DNA from: Physocladia obscura
Taxonomy: Eukaryota > Chytridiomycota > Chytridiomycetes > Chytridiales > Chytriomycetaceae
Length of the DNA stretch: 10,411 bases
Reading direction: 5' to 3'
NCBI GenBank assembly: GCA_027596945.1
Contig: JADGJH010001366.1
Coordinates: 1-10,411, forward strand
The notes beneath the pieces are model-generated. The model was not told the origin of the DNA, did not search any database, and saw only the letters and a program-made list of their open reading frames with translations. Position numbers and translations under genes: made by a program. Positions 1 through 8,683 of this stretch are shown here, one piece after another; the stretch's first letter is position 1, and each line of letters starts with the position of its first letter.

Positions 1-7
1 AAAAAAA

Positions 8-687
8 ATGAATGACTTGTATGGGCTGAAAGGTCTCATTGGGATTGTTGATGGCACAGACATAGTTCTGTATGAACGGCCATGTGTGGATCCTGAAACA
101 TACTAGACTCAAAAGCACAGACACACTCTCAACTGCCAGCTGGTTGTTCATCTTGATGGTTGCAATATCTACCATCTACTTAATTAACCAAACTCAATGC
201 ATGACAAAAATGTCTTCAGCAGGTCAAAACTGATCCAGCAAGGACTTGTGTCTGGGACATGGCAAATTTTTGCTTGGTGATTCTGCATATGCCCTGACAA
301 CTCAAATGCTGACACTGTAAAAGGGTGCTCCCTTGCAGATTTCAGAAAACAAAGAATTTAATTGCCAGATTTCTTCAGTAAGAGTCAAGGTTGAACATAC
401 TATTGGTGTGTTGAAGGAACAGATGGGGCAGCTTAAAGCATTTATAATTGCAGTACCAGGAAGGAGAAGATTTGCAGCATATCAACAACTGGATTCTCGC
501 ATCTATTATCCTTCATAATATGCTCATTACTTTTCATGATACATGGAAACAAGTGGAGGAAGATGATGATGACACAAATGATGGGTTGCACTTGGGGAAT
601 CAACAACAGGCGTCTCCAACCAGTGAGGAATTTTGGTCTCAGATCAAGCAAACTGTTTTGAGCCATATTAGTTGTGTTTTTAGTTAG
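8..687 (+). pseudogene. Broken PIF/Harbinger DDE transposase (HARBI1-like)
   Basis: This is the remnant of a Harbinger-family nuclease-transposase, which cuts and joins transposon DNA in the nucleus. Three pieces in three frames align in family order. The first (8-187) has IVDGTDIVLY, with a candidate first catalytic Asp at 50-52. The second (about 270-460) has LLGDSAYALT (second Asp, 279-281) and VKVEHTIGVLK (candidate catalytic Glu, 393-395). The third (448-687) has HINNWILASIILHNMLI, the usual C-terminal helix, then an acidic run. In-frame stops lie at 104-106 (TAG), 185-187 (TAA) and 318-320 (TAA). Frame changes lie near 265 and near 460. All three DDE positions are still readable, but the gene is dead as written. 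The N-terminal helix-turn-helix part is outside the window or lost. The identification rests on motifs and their order. Confidence 0.85.
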
Positions 688-701
688 TTGTGTTTTTAGT
701 T
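670..701. repeat. Exact 16-bp tandem duplication
   Basis: The unit agttgtgtttttagtt occurs twice back to back (670-685 and 686-701). It covers the end of the transposase remnant, and the TAG stop at 685-687 is formed across the junction. It is probably a replication-slippage duplication. Confidence 0.85.
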
Positions 702-738
702 TTGTGGAAATACATAAAGTTTTATTAAAACCAACTAC

Positions 739-1866
739 TTAAAACAAATCAAGAAATCCTTTGAGATCACTTGGTGTTTTTCCTGATAGTTGCTTGAATC
801 AACCCCATTTTGAGTTTCTGCTCTCCAAATTGTTGGATTGCTCCATCTTCTCCTCTAACTGCAGTTGCCTCTCCAATTGCTTTTCCTTAAGTTTGCGTTC
901 CAGTGCACATTCCTTACTGGCTTCCTCAAGTTCAGTCCTTTTCAACAAAATCAACTCACTTTCAATTCGATCCTTGAGTTGCAACTCATCTCTGCACTAC
1001 TCAGCCTCAAACTTAATGCACTCAATAGCTTCCTTACTGCGTTGATCTTGGGCATCTGCAAAAACGCTTGTAAAATCATGACTGTGTTTTGGACCTTTGG
1101 AACCACTGCTGCTAATAATACTGCTGTGGTACTGTTAGTGCTGCTGCTACTGCTGTGTCACCATTTTTTTTACTGTTTGTGGAGTAGTAGGCTCCAGTTT
1201 GCGTTTTGCAGTCACCTTGTTCAAATCCTCAACATTTCTTGCATCCTCCAATAAAGTCATTGCATCCTCTGCAATTGTGCTCAATCCACCATCCTCATCA
1301 TCTGCAACATCTCCTTCCACAGTCTTTTCATCCTGATCTGAAACCAAATCCAAATCTGAAGCTCCATCTGAAGCAGAAGCAGACATTGGGGTATCAGTCT
1401 CTTCAACTGAAACAGCATGCAGTTCTCCAAATAGTTGGTCTATTTGCTGAAAGTTCTAACACATACCTTCAAGTTTTTTATTCATAGTTTTAATTCCTTG
1501 CTTTTCATCATTTTTAGTTACTTCAAATTCAGTTGTTTCAGAAGCAACTTTGGTTTGTTAGCATGTCTTGAGGTACAACTTGTAGCGTGTTTTGCCTTGT
1601 TTGGCGGTCCAACCTGCACTTGTTTGTTTGTTCACGTGTTCTGCAAGGGACTTGTATGCATCTGTTTTCTTCAACTTTGTACCAGCAACAACTTTTTGCT
1701 TGAAGGCAGCAGATCCTGTTATTAGTTTGAAATTATTTGGTTTTTCAAGCCACAAAAGAATTGAGTTTCGCTGTGCTGCCGTGGTACAACTAAAAGATTC
1801 CTTTGATTTTGCATGTGTTGGTTTGCTGGGGGAGGCGGCGGTGACAGCAGAAGTTTTGGGGGGCAT
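739..1866 (-). pseudogene. Myb/SANT-like transposon protein with coiled coil, six premature stops
   Basis: This is the partner gene of the Harbinger element. In these elements a Myb/SANT-like protein usually binds the ends and helps bring the transposase into the nucleus. From ATG at 1866 one frame runs about 375 codons to TAA at 739-741 without any frameshift. It is interrupted by stops at 1558 (TAA), 1456 (TAG), 1147 (TAG), 1135 (TAA), 997 (TAG) and 799 (TGA). The N-terminus is basic and Pro/Ser-rich. A conserved-looking helical block follows at about residues 30-100 (SILLWLEKPNNFKLITG through GWTAKQGKTRYKLYLKTC). The middle is acidic, and a Lys/Glu/Gln-rich coiled coil follows at about 295-350 (ELEEASKECALERKLKEK). 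The frame stays protein-like across every stop, so this is one decayed gene rather than several small ones. The Myb/SANT label is from family context; I cannot confirm the fold. Confidence 0.75.
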
Positions 1867-1938
1867 TTTGCAGAAATCATTTTTTATGCCAAAAGCATCG
1901 ATCTGAGTGCTTTTTGGCCCAAGAAATCATTTTTTGGG
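1862..1938. repeat. Subterminal hairpins with a repeated 14-bp motif
   Basis: The motif agaaatcatttttt occurs at 1872-1885 and 1922-1935, exactly 50 bp apart. Each copy overlaps the loop of a short stem: ggcat/atgcc (1862-1866 with 1886-1890) and cccaa/ttggg (1918-1922 with 1934-1938). A third inverted repeat lies between them, gccaaaagca (1888-1897) against tgctttttggc (1908-1918), with one unpaired T. The cluster spans the Myb-like start codon and its 5' side, at the expected transposon end. It may hold binding sites for the element's own proteins; that is inference. Confidence 0.65.
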
Positions 1939-1996
1939 ATTGCTTTTTTTGACAAACAAAAAAATTTACGAACTTTGAACCCCTAATCTAACCATT

Positions 1997-4900
1997 TTAT
2001 TTGGCAGTAGTTGCCATCTCCAACAAATCAGCATATTCTCCAGAATCCAAGCACATTGTTCTGAAAATTCCCTCAACTTGCATCAACTCAAAAGGTGTCC
2101 CAAATTGCGCAACACAGCCTTTCTCAAGGACAAGAATTTTATCATAGTCAGCAATAGTACGTAACCGATGTGCAATAGAAAGCACAGTTGTATTTTTAAA
2201 CGATTCGCCTCTTATTGCCATTTGAATACTTGCATCAGTTTCATTGTCAACCGATGCTGTAGCTTCATCAAAGACCGTAAGTCGAGAAGATTTCAACAAT
2301 GCGCGCGCAAGACAGAGAAGCTGTCTCTGCCCTTGCGAAAAATTGTTGCCACCCTCTGCAACTGCACTTTCTAGTGTCACGTTTGTTCTCTCAGACTCAG
2401 ACAAGCCTCCACCGCTGTTCAAAGTCCCAGATACCGGATTTCCTTCTACAGCCAAAGCTACGCTCTGCATACTTTCCAAAAAGCGGACTTGCTTTAAACA
2501 ATTCCAAACAGATGCATCATCGTACTCTCCAAATGGGTCCAAGTTTGAGCGAATTGTCCCTGCAAACAATACAGGATCTTGAGGAATCATTGTCAATCTT
2601 GACCGCAAATCGTGTAGCCCAATCGTTGCAATATCAATGCCATCAAGCACGATCGTCCCGGCATGTGCTTCTACAATTCGGAAGAGGGATAAAGAAAGCG
2701 AAGACTTCCCTGCACCAGTTCTTCCAACAATTCCTACTTTTTCGCCACCCTTAATGCTGAATGACACATTGGTCAAGACCGGTGGTTGTTCCGGGGCATA
2801 CCTCATTTCCAATCCAGACACCGTGAGAGAGCCATGATTTGGCCACTGTTATGACAGTTAATTAAAACATTTTATTTTCATGAATGGCATGAAACTTACG
2901 TCCAATGGAGGCTTGGTCGCTTCAATATGATGGGGACGCTCCTGCTCGATAGTAGAATATTCAAGAACACGTTCCACTGATGTCATACTCATTTCCAGTT
3001 GCGCTTGCCTTCTAACAATCCATACCAAGTAATCGGAAAAAGATAGCACCCCTTTTAATTTGAAATTAGTTAATTTTTTTATGTTGTTTTTTGTTGCTTT
3101 GAATTCAAGCGAACAACTTACATGTCAGTGACAATCCGGCCAATCCAGCTCCAATAACGTTTCTCATGGCAACAGTTCCAACAGCACTCGACAAAATGAC
3201 AAATGCACCAATAGAAGAAACACGAGTTCCAAACCATCTATTAACAGACCACATATAAAAGAAGGTGCGGTGGTTAACATCAACACGTTCGAGATTTTCT
3301 TTCATGAATCTCTGTTCCTGTCCATATGCACGAATTGTAGAAACTCCAACCAAAGTTTCAGAAAACATTGCATAAATTGGTGATTTTGTTGTTGAGTCTA
3401 TGCGTTTGATTTCACGTTGGCATGCAAGAAATCGCGATGAAACAATATAGTAGAGCCCGCCAATCGGAACAAGTGTCACCAAAAAAACTGGTGTGACTAA
3501 TACAACAACGCATAGAATTGCCAATGCATCCATTGATGTTTCAACCAAGTCACCTAGGTGACGAACGATGTCGCCATCAATAACAGAAATATCTTTGGTT
3601 GCACGATTCAAAACACGACCAATAGGTGTTGTATCAAAAAATCTCATCGGTGCATACAATATGCGCTCAATTAAACCCTTATGAAACTTCTTGGAGGCAA
3701 TGTACGATCCTATCCTGCTAATTGCAAATCCTGCAACGAAATGAAAAATTGAATATTAAAAATTAAAAAAATTAAAAAAAAACAGCGTGTACACAATACT
3801 TACCAATAAGAATCACCGTTACCCATGTACAACTAATCAAAGCATACATTTTAATGTAATATCCAACATCAACAGAAGGCGATTCAAGCATATTCAAAGC
3901 TTTTGGTGTGCTCTCAACAGCTCCACTTAAAATCGCGTTCGCAAGCAATGGATTTGACGGAAAAAGCTGATGCCCGAAAGAGAATGGCGCAATTAACGAA
4001 CTACTCAATATTGAAACTGCAGACTCAGTGGAATTATTGCTATACGCTTCAGCCCATGTCTTAATCCAGTAATCGTTAAAAAAGGACAAGATACGATCGC
4101 CAACGAAAAATGCAATCAAAACCATCACGAACAAGATTCCACCTGCGTGCTGAATGTAGGCAATGTAAAATTGTGACTTAATAGCTCCAGTTGTCAGTGC
4201 TTCCTTATCAATCAATTTTGCACTATCTGCACTTTGCCCATTTGCAAAGTCTTCAATTTTCTCTCCTCTTTCATTCTCATTTTCATCAATATCAATATCG
4301 TTGCCAGAAATAGACTGAGACGCTACAATTGTATGAGCAGAACTTGAAGACACCAAAGAGTCCGACGACGTTGCATTTTTATCCAGGATTTGATTGAATC
4401 CAATAATAGCTTCAACACCTGGCTTTTGGAGAGCAAGAGAAACGGGACCAGCAGCAAGAATATTTCCAGACTGTACAACAACGAGATACTTTGTATTCTT
4501 GGTCTTCAGTACAAGAGACGTGGCGTGCGTGACCAAAATTCGTGTGCGGCCAATCATGAGCGAACCACAAATTGCATGTTCAAAGAGATGACGTGCAGTT
4601 GGAGCATCGACGGCAGATAAAGGATCATCCATCAGCACAAATGAAGCCCGCGAATATACAGCACGTGCAAGAGAAATTCGTTGCTTTTGTCCACCTGACA
4701 GATTAATACCCTTCTCACCAATTTCAGTCAAATCTCCAGCTTCAAGAATTTCCAAATCTTTGACTAAAGCACATGCTTTGATAACTTTTGCATACCGGAT
4801 TGGATTATAAGGTTCACCAAAACAAATGTTTTCCCTGATTGTCGCATTCAATAACCAAGATGTTTGTGCAACATAAGCGACCCCCCCGTGCAAATCGTTC

Positions 4901-7278
4901 ACACTTGGCTTGTAAAATCTTCGATCAGGAAGATACGCGTTTCCACTGATCCGTTTCATTTCTCCAAGTAGTGCTTGCAATATCGACGACTTTCCAGCAC
5001 CAGTTGCGCCACAAATAGCTGTCAAAACTCCAACAGGAAACGACACATTAAGCTCACGTAATGTAAAAGCAGTCGAAGTTGGTGAAGCTTCAACAACAGA
5101 CAATTGCGATGAAGAAGACGAAGAAGGTACGAAAGACAACAGCGGAGTTCTTTCCGTGTTTCTAGCAGGCCCAGTTGCATCTTCGATCTCGATATCAGTT
5201 GATGAATACCATTTAAACCATCCACTCTGAAATCCAATGACTGGAGTATTTTTAGCCTTAGCTGTAGCTCCAGATTCACCAGCTATCGCGTTGTTTTCGG
5301 AGTTCTCAGAATATTTCTCGAGATCTTCTTGATTGAGAAATTGAACAATGCGATCAATTGCAACTTTGAGTTGAAATATATCTGCAATAATGTATGGCAA
5401 ATTCATCAACGGAAATCTCAATGCATTAAATAAAGAGAGACACGTGAACGCAGTCTGGGAATCAAGTCTACTGCCAGCAATTGTTGTCAACACTGAAAGT
5501 GTCACAAAAGAAACACAGAGTGGGGACATGATCCAAATGAACGTATTAGCAGCCCCACTTAGCATCCGTTGAACAAGTGCGCGCAATTCTGTTTCACGTG
5601 CAACATTAATTTTTTCAATAAATTGCCGTTCCCAGGCAAAATATTTAATGATTCGAATGCCTTGCAAAACTTCATTGACAATATTCGTTCGGTTATCCTG
5701 GGCCTTCATCATGTTTTCATAAGCACGAATGTTCCACAATGAATTCCAATATGTCAGTGGCAATGTAAGAATCATTACTAAAAATTTTGTTAGAACCAAT
5801 TAATGCTAATAATCATATAATAATAAAACCTGTCAATCCTGCCAGTGCAGGCCATCCAACGACATACAACAATCCGAAAACAGCAGCAGCAATATGCAAT
5901 GGTGTTAAAATCATATCATACAGTTCAGGCATCACGTCTCGAACAGTTTCAGCATCTGTACTCATCAAGGTGACAATTTTTCCAACAGACGCGTCATCTT
6001 TCTCATCGCCTTCTTTTTCCTTTTCAACTGCTTTTTTGGCAGCAGCGGGAATACGACGCAAGGCTTTCGAATATATCTCATTTACTAATATGGCTTTATA
6101 TCTGATTGACATTTTCATTGCACTAAACCAGGAGTGATTGTCGCACAGCGCACTCTAATAAAGAAAAATAGCATAAAATAAAAATATGTATTAAGAAAGG
6201 AACAATCAAAAAAAATAGATTTTCTATTCACCAGTCCCGTCGAAAGACCGAAAGCAACAGCAAAAGAAAACGCCCACCAAACAGAGAATTCGGGGTTTTG
6301 AATATATCCAGTGATTCTATAAAGAAAATACGGTCCTGCAAGTCCAAAAGCAGCAGAAAATGAAGCCAAAATAGTTTGATACCCAAAAACTTTCAATTCC
6401 GAAGCAAGCAACGCAATCCAAAGTTTCTTGTACCGCAATTTATATGGTGCAAACCGATTGACAGCATTTTGGGCTTTTTCAGAGGTACTAATATCAGGAA
6501 TATCCTTTAGTTTTAGAGGACGCGAATCGCCCAACCGCATAATTGGATTCATCCACGTAAAATAAATCACTGAAAACAATTCTGAGAGCGAGCGAATAGA
6601 GCTAGGTTGAGGAGACGGGAGAATCGGAGACTCCGATTTTTTAATTGATTCGTCCGCAACGTGAATGTCGAAAGCTTCCAGGGACGAAAGCTGATACATT
6701 GAAATTGCACGTAGTAAAAATGCACAGATAAAAGCAAAGCCACGAGCAAATATGAAAATTTCTATGTTTGCTACTTCGGGCGACTGCGGACACAATGCAA
6801 CGGAAAATGCAAAAAAACTGGCTGCGATTGCAACGGAAAACGAAAAGGGAACGCGTTTTACGTAGTTCCAGTGAGATCCGTCAATCGGCTGTTTCGTATT
6901 TACGGGGATCCGCCCCAAACAAACCAAAACCACAATTGCAGATATAGTTTCAATCAATGAAACAAAGGCTAGGATTGTAGCAATGCCAAAATTTCCCGAA
7001 CGCAAAATAATTGCTCCGACAGCTCCAAAAGCACTACTGACGCCGGCGGCTGCAACGAACAGGGCAAACAATGAGACAAGTATCTTCTCCGTATGCAGAA
7101 GTGGAACTTTTAATTTCAGATCGTCGCCATTATCATTGACTTCTTGTGCTGTTTCTTGGTTCAAAAGCGGCGCTCTTTCGCCAATTTCGCTTGTTTGTTT
7201 TGTGTAACCGATAACAAATCCCAGGTTGGCAGTTGACAGGATCAAAGCTGTGGAAGCCACAAATAAGCTTGAATCCAT
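1997..7278 (-). CDS. ABCC-family (MRP/YCF1-like) full ABC transporter, six exons
   Basis: This is an ATP-driven exporter of the MRP class, which moves glutathione conjugates, metal-thiol complexes or other organic anions across the vacuolar or plasma membrane. Exons read 7278-6232, 6154-5830, 5777-3804, 3730-3122, 3051-2900 and 2845-1997, giving 1651 residues. All five introns are GT-AG and restore family-like sequence at each joint. An in-frame TGA 18 nt before the ATG fixes the start. The N-terminus has about five hydrophobic helices (residues 4-24, 66-92, 98-121, 144-163, 171-195), fitting TMD0. The lasso motif FTWMNPIMRLG follows at 240-250. NBD1 has Walker A GATGAGKSS (714), LSGGQ (817) and LMDD (841-842, Asp in place of the catalytic Glu). 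NBD2 has GRTGAGKSS (1410), FSQGQ (1538), FDEATASVD with Glu1563, and His1595. A degenerate first ATP site and an active second site are normal for ABCC. The protein is longer than the usual 1500 or so, through a Ser-rich pre-NBD1 linker, a long TMD2 outer loop and an NBD2 insertion. The substrate cannot be told from sequence. Confidence 0.96.
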
Positions 7279-7400
7279 TTTCGGAGAAGTGTTTCAAAAG
7301 TAAACAAAAATAAATAGAAAAAACGGATAAGAAATTTTTGTTAGAGAGTGTCTTTGCCACACCTTCGCCACACCAATTATCTTTTCATATATTTTGAAAA
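7279..7400. promoter_or_regulatory. Shared divergent promoter of the ABCC gene and CFAP300
   Basis: Only 122 bp separate the two start codons, which point away from each other, so both 5' UTRs and both core promoters must fit here or overlap the genes. Visible elements are a direct repeat gccacacc at 7356-7363 and 7367-7374 (11-bp spacing, about one helical turn) and a CCAAT pentamer at 7373-7377. The rest is AT-rich. No experimentally known site can be named from sequence. Confidence 0.6.
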
Positions 7401-8594
7401 ATGTCATCAAAACAAACAAAATTAACAAACCCCGAATCTGCATCAGGAGTAACATTAGAACCACCATATTTAATTTCGAACAGTAGCATAACAGCAGTCG
7501 TAGATGCATCAAATACGCCAGCTGCCGCTGCCGCTGAGAACGGCATTGTTACGTTCCGTGCCGCTGCCGACACGAAATTTAAATTTGTGTGGATGGAAAA
7601 AGCAAAGTTGGAAGGATTTAGTGATAAAGACGTGCAAGCAAGCTTGTTTAAATGGTGATTTTTTATTTGTTTTTTATTTGATGATGATTGTAATAATATA
7701 TAATATGATAATAATTTTCAGGGGAATGCAGGATCACATGTACATCAAAAGATTTGGCTTCGACAGGGACTTGCACGCGTACGATGATGTTAACAGTTTT
7801 TTGCTTGATTTTTTCAATGATGGAGAGGTGAACAGTCATTTGAAGGTAATAAGGGCTATCAATTCATTTATTTTTATTTTTTAACCCAACTTTGTATAAA
7901 ATTTTTTTTTCCGTCAGGCTATGGGAACTAAAGATCGTTGGTGCACGCTTGGTAGAGTAACTCGAATCGAAAAAGAGGAAACTTTACATACTGTGACGTC
8001 ACTTGCATTTTTTGATAGACTTACCACAATTGCAGGTGTTTTTTTGGTTAAAGCACTCAAAAGAGAACTAATAATAACATCTATAAAGGAGTGGTTCGAC
8101 ATGATGGATCAATCAAGAAATGCCTTGACGAATACCATGACTCATTTGTTGTTGGAGATGAGCTTCGTGCGCTTTTGTTGATGCCAGAAAATGAGCATTA
8201 CGACACGTACAGCGAAGCTGATCGGCAAGAGTTTGTCTTCCACTTATTCAAAGCACTTTGTTTGGGAGGGCGTCTGTGCCAATATGAAGATGAAATTGAG
8301 CCGTATTTGACAGCGACTAAAAAACTGTACAAGGATTTGATTAGGTGGTTATCAATATGTACAATAATAACACTAATTAATCAAAACACGATATGGATAT
8401 TTAAATACAGTGTTACAAAGCAGAATGGAGTTCTTCGAGTATCTTCGCTTGTGTACAAGATTTTGAAAGTTGACAGCAGTGTGTCGCCGTTGTTTCCGAA
8501 ACAGCATCCACAAAACTTTTGCTACCTGTCCATTGACCCAAACAAACGGCACGTGAATGTATTTTATCACGCGTGCGACACATATTATTCGTAG
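7401..8594 (+). CDS. CFAP300: CFAP300 (C11orf70/FBB5-like) dynein-arm assembly protein, five exons
   Basis: CFAP300 is a cytoplasmic and ciliary factor needed to assemble or transport outer and inner dynein arms; its loss in people causes primary ciliary dyskinesia. Exons are 7401-7654, 7722-7845, 7918-8035, 8089-8344 and 8411-8594, giving 311 residues. Introns are 67, 72, 53 and 66 bp, all GT-AG. Every joint rebuilds a family-like stretch: LFKWGMQDHMY, FFDRLTTIAGVVRHDG and KDLISVTKQNG. Recognisable blocks are RWCTLG (133-138), TSLAFFDRL (153-161), KCLDEYHDSF (176-185), ALCLGGRLCQYED (221-233) and the C-terminal SIDPNKRHVNVFYHAC. An in-frame TGA six bases before the ATG fixes the start. The protein is somewhat longer than the human one (267 residues), mainly through an Ala-rich N-terminal extension. 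It ends in TAG, so TAG is a normal stop here. Family recognition is from memory of the conserved blocks, without a search. Confidence 0.92.
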
Positions 8595-8683
8595 TTTGAA
8601 CAAAACAAGAAATAATAAGGCTGCTTTTTTTTTGTTTGTTTTCGGACGTGAAATTTGTAATTTGAATTTTCCAAAAAAAACAA

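Larger units (their letters stand above)
1..1980. mobile_element. Decayed PIF/Harbinger-like DNA transposon, right part
   Basis: Two convergent genes typical of Harbinger elements sit together: a DDE transposase (+, 8-687) and a Myb/SANT-like DNA-binding protein (-, 1866-739), with ends only 51 bp apart. Both are broken by stops, so the copy cannot move by itself. The left end is beyond the window. The right end must lie between the Myb-like start (1866) and the transporter stop codon (1997), and the 1980 given is a guess. Harbinger elements usually make 3-bp TTA/TAA target duplications. TTA and TAA triplets occur near 1966 and 1984, but without the left end none can be assigned. Subterminal hairpins at 1862-1938 fit a transposon end. 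Confidence 0.75.

Noticed and set aside
318..340. A tiny GTAAAA...TTGCAG intron removing the TAA in the transposase remnant.
   Set aside because: About 23 bp is too short to splice, and two frameshifts elsewhere already show the gene is broken.
865..1254. A 129-codon + strand reading frame.
   Set aside because: It lies opposite the continuous coiled-coil gene remnant and is made of Leu/Phe/Cys-rich antisense sequence.
799..1560. TAA/TAG read as glutamine (alternative genetic code), which would make the transposon partner gene intact apart from one TGA.
   Set aside because: The 1651-codon transporter has no internal TAA or TAG, and CFAP300 ends at TAG where its family ends. The transposase is also frameshifted. 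Decay is the simpler reading.
4390..4620. Short + strand frames inside the transporter.
   Set aside because: They are antisense to the NBD1 coding sequence, whose motifs are unmistakable.
7504..7884. A 126-codon + frame overlapping CFAP300 exons 1 and 2.
   Set aside because: It is in a different frame from exon 1 and reads through intron 1; the spliced CFAP300 model explains the region.
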